From positions 62,001-126,000 of the forward strand of contig CALCLY010000025.1 in NCBI GenBank assembly GCA_937966555.1: a DNA stretch of 64,000 nucleotides, in the 5' to 3' direction. Both the position numbers and the translations under genes were made by a program. The notes under the pieces are model-generated. The model was given only the letters and a program-made list of their open reading frames with translations. It was not told the origin of the DNA and searched no databases. Source of the stretch: CALCLY01 sp900552775. GTDB lineage: Bacteria; Bacillota; Clostridia; UMGS1883; UMGS1540. Positions 42,471-52,058 of the stretch are shown piece after piece (the first letter of the stretch is position 1; the number at the start of each line of letters is the position of its first letter).

Positions 42471-45400
42471 ATGAGCAAAAAATTATTTTCTGTTTTGGTA
42501 ATTATCTCTGTGCTGGCGGCACTTTTTACATCGTTTTGTGCGGCGGACGAACACGTTAATATTTTGCCGGCGAAAACAAAAAGCATAGCGGCAAATATAT
42601 CAAAACGCAATCAGGGTTTGGAAATAGAAAATGTTATTGACGGAATTGACAGTACGCGGTTTGTATCAAAGGAATCGGAAACGGGAGAACTTACGGTAAC
42701 CGTTAATCTAAAAAAAGAATTCAGTTTAACTGCCGTTGCGGTACGCGAGCGTTTCTTTACCGTAGGTTCTATGGCGAACGGCGTAAATGTTGAAGTAGGT
42801 ACATCAGAAACAATGAAGGCGGTTGTTCAAAACGGTAAATTAAACAGCGGAACAACCGGAAGTGACGGAGAAATCGTCAGAACGGAATTTTCTTTTGCGG
42901 CGGCAAGCGGAAACATAATTAAATTTACTTTCACGCCCGGAGCATTAAAGGGAAACGGTGAATCTTTATACCAGCTTGCGGAGCTTGAGGCATTCGGAAC
43001 GGAAATATCTTCGGGTGAAAGCGGAGAGGAAGAGACAAATTATATGACAGAGAGAATATACAATCCGTACCTGCCGAGTTATGAATATATACCGGACGGG
43101 GAGCCGCATGTTTTCGGTGACCGCGTGTATATTTTCGGAAGTCACGACCATTACGAAGGAGCCGATTGGTGCGGCACGGATTATGTTGCATGGTCTGCAC
43201 CGGCAAACGATTTATCGGCGTGGAGGTGTGACGGCGTAATCTGGGACTGTGACAGTGACCCGAGTTATTCTTCGGGTCAGGCGCTTTACGCACCCGATGT
43301 TACAAAGGGCGCAGACGGCAAGTATTATCTTTACTATCCTTTAAACGGCTCGGGAAGAATAGGCGTTGCGAAATGCGATACGCCGGCAGGAAAATATGAA
43401 TATCTCGGAGCGGTGCAATACCCCGACGGCACGAATTACGGCAGAAAAGCCGGTGATCCTCCGGCATGCGACCCGGCGGCATATGTGGATGATGACGGGA
43501 GAGTATATTTTTACGCAGGTTATACAACGCACGACGAAACGGAATACAACGGACAAATAGCAAATGGCGTGGGAGCCGACGGAGCCTATTGCGTTGAGCT
43601 GGAATCAGATATGGTAACCGTTAATGAAAACACGCGCCGGAGAATTGTTCCCGGAAAGTATATTACGGGTGAGCAGGGCAATGAAGAATATGCCGGAAAC
43701 GGATTTTTCGAAGCCGCGAGCATGAGAAAAATTAACGGGAAATACTATTTTATTTATTCCAAGGAAGAGGGACATCAGCTTGCCTATGCTGTCGGAAACA
43801 GCCCGAGCGGACCGTTTTCTTTCGGCGGCATTATAGTATGCAATACCGATGTAGGTTATGAGGGAAATGTTGAGAGAAAGGCAATTTACGGAAACAACCA
43901 CGGAAGCATTGCCGAGATAAACGGCGAATATTACATATTCTATCATCGTCAGACCGGGAAAAAGTGCAGACAAGGCTGCGCCGAAAAAATAAATATAAAT
44001 TCCGACGGCTCGATAAATCAGGTTGAAATAACAAGCTTTGGCTTGGGCGGCGGCCGCCCCATGCTTGCAAAGGGCAAATTCCCCGCATATATTGCCTGCA
44101 ATATTTCTCAGGGTGCAAGCTACGCGCAAACAGGGAAAGACGGAGACGTTTTTGCAAAGCAATATGTTTCGGCTTTAAAGACCGGAGAGTATGTGGGATA
44201 TAAATATTTTTACTTTAAAGATACGAACAAAATTTCAGTAACCGCAAAAGCTCCTTCGGGCGGAAAAATAAAGGTTTATACAGGGGCTATGATAGGAAGT
44301 CCTATAGCGGAAATTCCTTTGTCCGCAACAAGCGAATGGACAAAGTTTTCGCAGGATGTGAAGTTTGATAACGGCACAGAGGCGCTTTTCTTTGTGTATG
44401 AGGGCAGCGGAACTCTTGATATTCTTGATTTTACTTTGGGAGAAGAGGGAGAAAGCCATGAAGTTTCAATAAGCGGAAGCGAAGCTGCCGTCAGCGGAGC
44501 CGGAAGCTATCAGAGCGGCGAAACCGTTGCCGTATCTGCGGGAAGCCGCGAAGGATATGCATTTGACGGATGGACGGTGAACGGAAACGCAAAGCTTGCG
44601 GATATCGGCAGTGCGGAAACGTCGTTTATAATGCCGGAAGAAAATGTTTCACTGACGGCTTTATGGAAAGCTGCTCCGCCGACTCCGAAAAACATTTTGC
44701 TTGCCTCGCAGAATCATGTAACAAAGGCAGAGGTAAACTTGCCTGCCGTAGTGCCGGTGCTCGGCGAATACAAAATGCGCAACGGAGAGATAGCCTCAAA
44801 CGGAGATGACCGTTACGCGGCAAAAACGGGCGATGAGCCTTTGATTATCACATATACGCTTGATAAAATATATGATTTTTCAAAGATTTCCGTTTACGAG
44901 CGTTTCCAGGGCTATACGTTCGGTGAGGAGGTAAAAATAGAAGTCGGCAACGTTAAAAACGGTGCATATGTCTTTGAGGAGGCTCTTTCGGGAGGAAGAC
45001 TGAAGCAGGGCGCGGAACCCGGGAATGTTAATATAGCGCCATGCGTGCGTACAGATTTTAATATTTCGGCAAAGGGAAGCGCGCTGAGGCTTACTTTTAC
45101 AAATAAATGGGAGGATAAAGACGGGAACCCGACAGGCGGAGTTCAGTCAAACGGCGGAAAAGAAGTCAGCACAGGCTACAGCTTTTTTGAGCTTGAAGCT
45201 TACGGAATCGAAATTGAAGGCGGAGATTTGCCCTACAACGTATGCCTCGGAAAGGCAGTATCGGTAAATCTGCCTGCAGAGTATGCCGCTTTGCCTGCAT
45301 CGGCAATTACGGACGGTTCCTATGAAGATAAATTGATGACGGAAACCGAGTATGACAGATATACAAGTCCTCCGTCTCCGAAAGAAGCGTTGGTTGTAAC

Positions 45401-46025
45401 AATCGACTTGGACGGAGTGTATGACATCGGCTGGGCGGAGTTTAACAGCAGATTTGTTGTAAACGAAGGAGTGATCGCAGACCGCGTCAAGGTCGAGGTT
45501 GGCAGATCGGGCGCTTTCGGAACAACGTGGACCGTGGCAAACGATAACGTTATATTAAATAAGGGCGGCGACGGCGAGCATGTCTCCACACTTATTCCCT
45601 TTGAAAAAACGCTTACAGGCAACGAGATACGCTTTACATTGTTCAGAAACAGTTACAGCAGTCCGTGCAATTATAACATTGCGGAGATTATGGCATACGG
45701 AAACAAAGCTGAAACCAAAACGGAGGACAGTATAGGCAGCGTGAGATTTATGAAATCAAAGTCGGGAGCCGTGACGGCAGCCGTAAAAGTCGTAAAGCAG
45801 GAAGAAAATTCCGTTTTGCCCGAAAAAACAATACTAATATTGTGTACATATAAAAATAACAGATTAGTCAGTGTGGATAAAAAGGAATATACACCGGCGG
45901 TTGGCGGAAATGAACTTACGGCAACGGTGGACAGTGTGGACGACGGCTGTGATATAAAGGCTTTTCTTTGGGAAAGCGCCACTTTAAAGCCGCTTATCGG
46001 CTGTGAAGCATATATTGCACAATAA
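42471..46025 (+). CDS. secreted multidomain GH43 glycoside hydrolase
   Basis: A 1184-residue exported enzyme with a signal peptide (KLFSVLVIISVLAALFTSFC). An F5/8C-like domain at about 30-175 precedes the GH43 five-bladed propeller (about 195-500). The latter contains YIPDGEPHVFGDRVYIFGS (catalytic base region), CDPAAYVDDDGRVYF near 333, and FFEAASMRKINGKYYFIYS near 412 (acid region). Further domains: a CBM6-like domain (about 515-660), an InlB-like repeat (EGYAFDGWTVNGNA), two discoidin-like domains (about 745-1080) and the shared C-terminal module, ending CDIKAFLWESATLKPLI. GH43 enzymes release arabinose or xylose from side chains; specificity is not readable. GGAGG precedes the ATG. Confidence 0.9.
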   Translation: MSKKLFSVLVIISVLAALFTSFCAADEHVNILPAKTKSIAANISKRNQGLEIENVIDGIDSTRFVSKESETGELTVTVNLKKEFSLTAVAVRERFFTVGSMANGVNVEVGTSETMKAVVQNGKLNSGTTGSDGEIVRTEFSFAAASGNIIKFTFTPGALKGNGESLYQLAELEAFGTEISSGESGEEETNYMTERIYNPYLPSYEYIPDGEPHVFGDRVYIFGSHDHYEGADWCGTDYVAWSAPANDLSAWRCDGVIWDCDSDPSYSSGQALYAPDVTKGADGKYYLYYPLNGSGRIGVAKCDTPAGKYEYLGAVQYPDGTNYGRKAGDPPACDPAAYVDDDGRVYFYAGYTTHDETEYNGQIANGVGADGAYCVELESDMVTVNENTRRRIVPGKYITGEQGNEEYAGNGFFEAASMRKINGKYYFIYSKEEGHQLAYAVGNSPSGPFSFGGIIVCNTDVGYEGNVERKAIYGNNHGSIAEINGEYYIFYHRQTGKKCRQGCAEKININSDGSINQVEITSFGLGGGRPMLAKGKFPAYIACNISQGASYAQTGKDGDVFAKQYVSALKTGEYVGYKYFYFKDTNKISVTAKAPSGGKIKVYTGAMIGSPIAEIPLSATSEWTKFSQDVKFDNGTEALFFVYEGSGTLDILDFTLGEEGESHEVSISGSEAAVSGAGSYQSGETVAVSAGSREGYAFDGWTVNGNAKLADIGSAETSFIMPEENVSLTALWKAAPPTPKNILLASQNHVTKAEVNLPAVVPVLGEYKMRNGEIASNGDDRYAAKTGDEPLIITYTLDKIYDFSKISVYERFQGYTFGEEVKIEVGNVKNGAYVFEEALSGGRLKQGAEPGNVNIAPCVRTDFNISAKGSALRLTFTNKWEDKDGNPTGGVQSNGGKEVSTGYSFFELEAYGIEIEGGDLPYNVCLGKAVSVNLPAEYAALPASAITDGSYEDKLMTETEYDRYTSPPSPKEALVVTIDLDGVYDIGWAEFNSRFVVNEGVIADRVKVEVGRSGAFGTTWTVANDNVILNKGGDGEHVSTLIPFEKTLTGNEIRFTLFRNSYSSPCNYNIAEIMAYGNKAETKTEDSIGSVRFMKSKSGAVTAAVKVVKQEENSVLPEKTILILCTYKNNRLVSVDKKEYTPAVGGNELTATVDSVDDGCDIKAFLWESATLKPLIGCEAYIAQ

Positions 46026-46074
46026 ACATTTACGGATTAGAGGAACCAAAAACGCACAGACTCCATAAAACACT

Positions 46075-46115
46075 ATTATTCTGCCCCCTCTTTTGGAAAT
46101 TGCCGGCAGAATAAT
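46075..46115. terminator. hairpin after the GH43 gene
   Basis: A perfect 11-bp stem ATTATTCTGCC/GGCAGAATAAT with a 19-nt loop, about 50 nt past the GH43 stop. No T-run follows, so termination strength is uncertain. The rest of 46026-46276 shows no gene. Confidence 0.5.
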
Positions 46116-46222
46116 TGCTTTGCCGCACGTCAGAAAAAATCATCACACGCCGGCTGTCTCATATATACACTTAACCTTTTTTGTCATTATATTCCGTTTT
46201 CTTGACATGTTGTATAAAATCA

Positions 46223-46252
46223 TTGACTTTGTGTTGAGTTTTATTGTATAAT
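46223..46252 (+). promoter_or_regulatory. sigma-A-type promoter of the second lyase gene
   Basis: TTGACT (46223-46228), 18 nt, TATAAT (46247-46252), 24 nt before ATG 46277. A further TTGACA lies at 46202. Confidence 0.6.
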
Positions 46253-46276
46253 TCAGAAAAAAGGTTGGAGGTAATT

Positions 46277-49200
46277 ATGAAAAAATTAACAGCAATACTT
46301 GTATCTCTTGTTATAAGTGCATCATTGTTACCCGCAAGGGCGGAAACAACCCCCGGGCACAAGCTCGAGATGTTCATGGGAAACGCAGCCGCTTTTTACA
46401 TCGGACAGCCGAAGATGTACACGGGCGGTGAAGTAAAATACGTTGACAGCGAAAACATAGCCGTATTGCCTTACATAAAGGACGGAAGAACGCTTGTTCC
46501 GCTTCGTGCGGCTGGCGAGTCAATCGGCGCAGAGATTTCGTACAACGAAATTGAAAGATCGGTAACCGCTGTTTACAACGGGGAAACGGCTGTTTTCCCG
46601 ATAGGTCAAAATGAGTTTACGCTCGGCGGAAAAGAAATTCCCCTCGACGTTGCTCCCGAAATACGCGAATCGAGAACCTTTGTTCCGATAAGAGCAATAA
46701 GCGAGGGCTTCGGGAAAAAGGTTTCCTACGATAAATGCGGTCTTGTGGTCATAGCCGACAGAGAAAATTTCTTTGATCTCGAAAAGGACCTCGATTTGTT
46801 CAGGGAGCTTACGGGCAAGCTTTGCTTTCATGCGCCCTCGGGCATCGAAGCGGTAAACAAAATAAAAGAAAACTTCCCCGATAACAAGCATCCGCGCCTT
46901 TATGCCGACGATGATAAAATCGAAGTTTTGCGCCGGAGGGTAAAAACCGACGCAAGCGTTTCAAAATGGTTTAAGGGTATAAGAGATTATGCGGATACTT
47001 ATATAGGTACGGACCCCGTGGTTTATGATATTTACGACGGCATCAGGCTTTTAAATATTTCCCGTAAGGCAAGAAGCATAATGCAGGAGCTTGCATTTTG
47101 CTATCAGATGACGGGCGAAACAAAGTATGCCGACAGATGCATTAAGGAAATGAACGCCGTTTGCGAGTTTCCCGACTGGAATCCGTCTCACTTTCTCGAT
47201 ACGGCGGAAATGACGGAAGGACTTGCCTTTGCGTACGATTGGCTGTATAACTATATTACTCCCGATTTCCGCGAAAAGGTTAAAACGGCAATAATTGAAA
47301 TGGGCTTAAAACAGGGAGTTCAGGATTACAGAAATAAGCCCGAGGACAGAAAAAGAACATACAGATGGGCGCAAAGCAGTGTTGCGGACAACTGGAACAT
47401 TGTCTGCAATTCGGGACTTATTCAGGGTGCAATGGCAGTTTGCGAGGACGCGCCGGAGCTTGCGGCGGAGATTTTTGAAAGCGGAATGAAGCTTTTGGAG
47501 AAAGCTGTTTTGATGTACGGTCCCGACGGCGCATGGTATGAAGGCCCCGGCTATTGGCAGTATGCGACAGAGTATTTTATCGACCTTTGCAGCTGTCTGG
47601 ATTCGGTTTTTTCCGATACGTTCGGATACTTGAGTGCGCCGGGTGTTTCGCAAACGGGCTACTACATAACGGCAATAACAGGTCCTTGCGGAAACTTTAA
47701 TTTCCATGATTCCGAAATACCTGCCGTAAACGCACCCGAGCTTTTCTTCCTTGCGGATAAGCTTTCCGACAGCGCGCTTTCGGCGCTTCGCACGGAGCAG
47801 ATGAAAAACAGAAACACAAAAGGCTCGATAAGAGACATTTTATATTATAATCCCGAGCTTTCCGGCGACTCGGCTTTGATGAAAAAGGACTATTATTTCC
47901 GTGACACGGAGGTTGCTGCATTAAGAAGCGACTGGAACGATTACAATGCGGTATTCCTGGGCGTTCACGCAGGCAAAACAGACGTTTATCACGGACACAT
48001 GGACGCGGGCAGTTTTGTTCTTGACGGCTTCGGCACGCGCTATGCCTGCGATTTGGGCGCGGATGACTACAATATAGATGACAGCGTCTGGAATCTTTAC
48101 AGATACAGAGCCGAGGGTCATAACACTCTCGTTATAAATCCTTCGAAGGACGGAGGACAGAAAATAGAAGGCTCAGCGAAGATTGACAGATTTGAGTATG
48201 ACGACAACGACAGCTTGGCGGTTATGGATTTGACGGATATGTACGACGCTAAAAGCGTAAAGCGCGGCTTTAAGCTTATCGATAACCGCAGCGCCGTAAT
48301 AATTCAGGACGAGATAAAGACGGATACGCCCTCGGATATCTGGTGGTTTATGCACTCGGAACAAGGCATTGAAGTGTCGGAGGATAAAAAGAGCGCAACA
48401 ATAAAGGGAGAATACAGAAATCTTAAAATTTCGCTCCTTCAAGACACGCCCGGAGAATTTTCGGTTATGGAGGCGGCCCCGATGGAGACATCGCCGCAAA
48501 ATGATTCTCAGAACAAAAATTTAAAGTACAGAAAGCTTGCGTTTTGCGCGAAAAACGTAACGGATTTAACTATTCCCATGCTCTTACGGTTTGAGCTGCC
48601 AATCGAAGGCGCGGAAGAGGGGATAAAGCCCGGTGTTACAAAGCTTGACAGCTGGACTCTTGATAACGCCGAGACGCCGAAAAAGCCGAAGCTTACAAGC
48701 ATTCTGGCAGACGGCAGGGAAATCGAAGGTTTTGAGAGCGACAGATTTGTTTACGCATACAGAGGCCCTTCGGAAAATGAAAAAGCGCCCGAAATCACGG
48801 CACGCGGACAGGGTGAGATAAGCGTCGTGACAACCGGCAGCGTGCCGGGATACGCCGTGGTTTCGGTGACCGAAAACGGAGAAACACAGCATTATGTTAT
48901 AAAAATAGAACGCGAAATTTTAAAGAAGGCGCCGTCAGACGTTTTGAATTTTGAAATCAAGGGCGTTGAGGCAAGCGATGTTCCGCAGCCCGAAAACAAC
49001 GCGGAAAATACCATTGACGAAAACCTTGCAACGCGTTGGTCTGCATACGGAAACGCGCATATAGTCTATGATCTGGGCGAGGTTAAGACAATCAAATACG
49101 TAGGTCTTGCCGTTTATCAGGACAAATCAAATGACGGAAGAAGACAGTATTTTGATATATCGGTTTCGGAGGACGGAGAAAATTACAGGCATATCTTCAC

Positions 49201-49342
49201 GGGCGAAACCACGGGAACAACGCTTGAAGAAGAAATTTTCCCGATAGGAGAGGCGAAGGGAAGATATGTAAAAATATATTGTAAGGGTTCAAGCATGGGA
49301 AACTGGAATTCCATCACCGAATGCAATATCTACGGGAAATAA
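46277..49342 (+). CDS. secreted heparinase II/III-family lyase with stalk and F5/8C domains
   Basis: A 1021-residue paralogue of the 28705 protein that lacks its N-terminal LamG-like domain. Start ATG 46277 with TTGGAGG upstream; the signal peptide is KKLTAILVSLVISASLLPARA. The copper-amine-oxidase-N-like stalk domain spans about 30-165 (GRTLVPLRAAGESIGAE; SRTFVPIRAISEGFGKK). The alpha-toroid is about 205-480, with ADNWNIVCNSGL and YGPDGAWYEGPGYW. The beta-sandwich has DTEVAALRSDW, YHGHMDAGSFVLDGFGTRY near 571 and EGHNTLVINP. The F5/8C domain is about 895-1021 (NLATRWSAYGNAHIVYDLGE). The catalytic-looking Asn, Tyr and His positions match the other copies. It has its own promoter. Confidence 0.88.
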   Translation: MKKLTAILVSLVISASLLPARAETTPGHKLEMFMGNAAAFYIGQPKMYTGGEVKYVDSENIAVLPYIKDGRTLVPLRAAGESIGAEISYNEIERSVTAVYNGETAVFPIGQNEFTLGGKEIPLDVAPEIRESRTFVPIRAISEGFGKKVSYDKCGLVVIADRENFFDLEKDLDLFRELTGKLCFHAPSGIEAVNKIKENFPDNKHPRLYADDDKIEVLRRRVKTDASVSKWFKGIRDYADTYIGTDPVVYDIYDGIRLLNISRKARSIMQELAFCYQMTGETKYADRCIKEMNAVCEFPDWNPSHFLDTAEMTEGLAFAYDWLYNYITPDFREKVKTAIIEMGLKQGVQDYRNKPEDRKRTYRWAQSSVADNWNIVCNSGLIQGAMAVCEDAPELAAEIFESGMKLLEKAVLMYGPDGAWYEGPGYWQYATEYFIDLCSCLDSVFSDTFGYLSAPGVSQTGYYITAITGPCGNFNFHDSEIPAVNAPELFFLADKLSDSALSALRTEQMKNRNTKGSIRDILYYNPELSGDSALMKKDYYFRDTEVAALRSDWNDYNAVFLGVHAGKTDVYHGHMDAGSFVLDGFGTRYACDLGADDYNIDDSVWNLYRYRAEGHNTLVINPSKDGGQKIEGSAKIDRFEYDDNDSLAVMDLTDMYDAKSVKRGFKLIDNRSAVIIQDEIKTDTPSDIWWFMHSEQGIEVSEDKKSATIKGEYRNLKISLLQDTPGEFSVMEAAPMETSPQNDSQNKNLKYRKLAFCAKNVTDLTIPMLLRFELPIEGAEEGIKPGVTKLDSWTLDNAETPKKPKLTSILADGREIEGFESDRFVYAYRGPSENEKAPEITARGQGEISVVTTGSVPGYAVVSVTENGETQHYVIKIEREILKKAPSDVLNFEIKGVEASDVPQPENNAENTIDENLATRWSAYGNAHIVYDLGEVKTIKYVGLAVYQDKSNDGRRQYFDISVSEDGENYRHIFTGETTGTTLEEEIFPIGEAKGRYVKIYCKGSSMGNWNSITECNIYGK

Positions 49343-49354
49343 AAAATATTTTTT

Positions 49355-49454
49355 ATCCTGTTCCGCTGACATAACAGGATGTTAAAAACTCCGGAAGACA
49401 GCGGAAAAATACATTTCTTGAGGCTTAACGTGATTTTTCGCGTTAAGCCTCAAG
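49355..49454. other. intergenic hairpins between two lyase genes
   Basis: ATCCTGTT/AACAGGAT (49355-49380) and a perfect 14-bp stem CTTGAGGCTTAACG/CGTTAAGCCTCAAG (49417-49454, loop 10). Neither is followed by a T-run. They may be transcript-end or processing structures. Confidence 0.5.
49376..49396 (+). repeat. partial copy of the dispersed 3'-end repeat
   Basis: AGGATGTTAAAAA followed by CTCCGGAA, the same core as 10745-10774 (minus) and 16234-16260. It is 33 nt after the lyase stop and on the same strand as that gene. Confidence 0.5.
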
Positions 49455-49552
49455 CTGTGTAAACAATTCATTTTATACGCCTTATCGGTTCGTGATAAGA
49501 GATTTTTAATTATTTTTTGTGCCGGCGATTTTACGGCAAAATGGAGATTAAT

Positions 49553-51364
49553 ATGAAAAACACAAACAAAAAGGACAACCTGAAATATTTCAATGCGCCA
49601 AAGGGTTCCGAAATGGTAAAAATGATTTTGGAAAAACACCACGATAACGCTCATCCGCGCCTATATGCGGATAAAAACAAAATAAAAATTCTGCGTGAGC
49701 GGATCAAAAACGACACAAATGTCTCAAAATGGTTTGAGGATGTCAAGGAGCTTGCGGAAACATATTTTGACATCGAGCCCGTAACATACGAAATCCCCGA
49801 CGGCATAAGACTTCTTCGGAATTGCCGCAGAGCGAGAGACAGAATGCAGGAGCTTGCGTTTTGCTATCAAATGACGGGGGAGACAAGGTATGCCGAAAGA
49901 TGCATAAAAGAAATGAAAGCCGTTTGCGCGTTTCCCGACTGGAATCCGTATCATTTTCTCGACACTGCCGAAATGACGGAGGGGCTTGCCTTTGCCTACG
50001 ACTGGCTTTACAATTACATGTCGGAGGATTTTCGCGAAACTGTTAAATCTTCCATAATAAACAAGGGTCTGATGCAGATAGTCGAAGATTACAGAGATGA
50101 GCCGAAGGACAGGCGCAGAACATGGAAATGGGCGCAGAGCGAAGTGGCGGACAACTGGAATATTGTCTGCAATTCGGGCCTTACAGAGGGTGCGATGGCG
50201 GTTTGTGAGGACGCACCGGAGCTTGCCGCCGAGGTTTTTGACGGCGGCATGGAGCTTATTAAAAAAGCCGTTTTGTTATACGGCCCCGACGGCGCATGGT
50301 ACGAAGGCCCCGCCTACTGGCAGTATGCGACAGAGTATTTTATCGGCTTTTGCTGCTGCCTTGATTCGGTTTTTTCCGACACCTTCGGTTATTTGAATGC
50401 GCCGGGAGTTTCGCAAACGGGCTACTACATCACCGCAATAACAGGTCCTTGCGGAAGCTTTAATTTCCACGATTCGTCGATGGCGGTTATGAATGCGCCC
50501 GAGCTTTTCTTTCTTGCCGACAAGCTTTCCGACAGCGCGCTGTCCGCGCTCAGGACGGAGCAGATGACGGAAGGAAACGTTAAGGGTAAAATAAGAGATA
50601 TTTTGTATTATAACCCCGAGCTTTCGGGAAAGTCGGCAAAGCTTAAAAAGGACTTTTATTTCCGCGACACGGAGGTTGCCTCCTTCAGAAGCGGATGGGA
50701 CAATGACGCGATATTTTTGGGTATTCACGCAGGCAAAACGGACGTTTATCACGGTCATATGGACGCGGGAAGCTTTGTTCTTGACGGCTTCGGCACGCGC
50801 TATGCCTGTGATTTGGGTGCGGATGATTACAATATAGAGGACAGAGTGTGGAATCTTTACAGATACAGAGCCGAGGGTCATAACACTCTCGTTATAAACC
50901 CTTCGAAGGACGGCGGACAAAGCCTTGAGGGAAATACGAAAATAGATGTTTTCAAGTCGGAGGAAAGCGCATTTGCGCAAATCAATTTAACCGATATGTA
51001 CAATGCCGAAAGCGTAAAGCGCAGCTTTGAGCTTACAAACAACAGAAGTGAAATAATAATACGCGACAAAATAAAAACAAATGAAAAATCCGATGTTTGG
51101 TGGTTTATGCACACAACGTGCGAAATCAGTGTGTCGGAGGACAGGCGAAAAGCAATTTTAGCGGGGAAAAACAAGGATCTTGAGGTTTCGCTTATTTCGG
51201 ACATTCCGGGAGAATTTTCGGTTATGAAGGCAATGCCCATGGAGACATCGCCGAAAAACTCCGAGCAGGATAAAAACGAGGAATTCGTAAAGCTTGCTTT
51301 CCGTACGGAGAATGTAAAAGACGCGGAAATCTCAATATTAATGCGTTTTACGGAGAAACGGTGA
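49553..51364 (+). CDS. heparinase II/III-family protein without signal peptide
   Basis: A 603-residue paralogue of the two secreted lyases, reduced to the lyase core. It starts MKNTNKKDNLKYFNAP with no hydrophobic N-terminus, so it is probably cytoplasmic. The alpha-toroid begins near 30 (HPRLYADKNKIKILRERI), with ADNWNIVCNSGL near 200 and YGPDGAWYEGPAYW. The beta-sandwich shows DTEVASFRSGW, YHGHMDAGSFVLDGFGTRY near 400 and EGHNTLVINP. There is no stalk domain and no F5/8C domain. Its sequence is closer to the 46277 copy than to the 28705 copy, suggesting local duplication. It may act on imported oligosaccharides, which is inference. GGAG stands 8 nt before ATG 49553. Confidence 0.86.
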   Translation: MKNTNKKDNLKYFNAPKGSEMVKMILEKHHDNAHPRLYADKNKIKILRERIKNDTNVSKWFEDVKELAETYFDIEPVTYEIPDGIRLLRNCRRARDRMQELAFCYQMTGETRYAERCIKEMKAVCAFPDWNPYHFLDTAEMTEGLAFAYDWLYNYMSEDFRETVKSSIINKGLMQIVEDYRDEPKDRRRTWKWAQSEVADNWNIVCNSGLTEGAMAVCEDAPELAAEVFDGGMELIKKAVLLYGPDGAWYEGPAYWQYATEYFIGFCCCLDSVFSDTFGYLNAPGVSQTGYYITAITGPCGSFNFHDSSMAVMNAPELFFLADKLSDSALSALRTEQMTEGNVKGKIRDILYYNPELSGKSAKLKKDFYFRDTEVASFRSGWDNDAIFLGIHAGKTDVYHGHMDAGSFVLDGFGTRYACDLGADDYNIEDRVWNLYRYRAEGHNTLVINPSKDGGQSLEGNTKIDVFKSEESAFAQINLTDMYNAESVKRSFELTNNRSEIIIRDKIKTNEKSDVWWFMHTTCEISVSEDRRKAILAGKNKDLEVSLISDIPGEFSVMKAMPMETSPKNSEQDKNEEFVKLAFRTENVKDAEISILMRFTEKR

Positions 51365-51465
51365 TGAGGTCTCCCGCGGCGCGCAAAAAATATGTGCATT
51401 ATATATATATGTTCGGCAAATTTTTTAAACAATGTGACAAATATGTTTACCGAGCGCTTTTTTTA

Positions 51466-51494
51466 TTGACAAAACTTGCGATAAATTGTATAAT
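51466..51494 (+). promoter_or_regulatory. consensus sigma-A promoter of the hydrogenase operon
   Basis: TTGACA (51466-51471), exactly 17 nt, TATAAT (51489-51494). The leader to hydC is about 65 nt and no riboswitch-like fold was noticed. Confidence 0.85.
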
Positions 51495-51566
51495 ACTTTT
51501 TGTGTGCTTTGTGCTATATTGTGTTAAAAAAATAACAAAGCGTAATACTCGGAAGGAGGGCTATCA

Positions 51567-52058
51567 ATGCCTCATTTGAATGATGCTTCCGCAGCAAAAA
51601 TATCTGAAATTTGCGACAGATACACAGCGGAAAAAACGCCTCTAATGATGATCCTCAGCGATATCCAGAACGAATACGGTTATATTCCTCTGGAGGCGCA
51701 GGAGCTTGTTTCGGAAAAAACGGGTATTTCCGTTGCCGAAATATACGGGGTGGTTACTTTTTACTCATTTTTCTCTTTACAGCCAAAAGGGAAATATATT
51801 ATAGGCTGCTGTCTCGGTACGGCATGCTATGTTAAGGGCGCGCAGCATATTATCGATAAGTTTTCCGAGGTTTTGGGCGTTAAACCCGGTGAAACGACAG
51901 AAGACGGTATGTTTACCATCGATGCGTTAAGATGTATCGGCGCCTGCGGTATTGCTCCGGCAGTATCCATTAACGGAAAGGTATATCCCAAGGTTTCGGT
52001 TGACCAGGTTCCCGAAATTATCGAAGAATATCGTAATATGGAGGGTGCGGGTCAATGA
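51567..52058 (+). CDS. hydC: hydrogenase subunit HydC (NuoE-like, thioredoxin-fold [2Fe-2S])
   Basis: A 163-residue subunit of the trimeric hydrogenase. The C-terminal thioredoxin-like ferredoxin has four cysteine ligands: CLGTACYVKGA near 88-94 and CIGACGIAPA near 129-133. The N-terminal part is the helical NuoE domain (ISVAEIYGVVTFYSFF). In complexes of this type HydC works beside HydB as part of the NAD-linked arm. GGAGGG precedes the ATG, and the stop overlaps the hydB start by 4 nt. In other nomenclatures the gene is hndA or nuoE. Length is normal. Confidence 0.93.
   Translation: MPHLNDASAAKISEICDRYTAEKTPLMMILSDIQNEYGYIPLEAQELVSEKTGISVAEIYGVVTFYSFFSLQPKGKYIIGCCLGTACYVKGAQHIIDKFSEVLGVKPGETTEDGMFTIDALRCIGACGIAPAVSINGKVYPKVSVDQVPEIIEEYRNMEGAGQ

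Noticed and set aside
49355..49454. Small RNA gene between the two lyase genes
   Set aside because: Hairpins are clear, but no promoter of its own and no T-run terminator were found.
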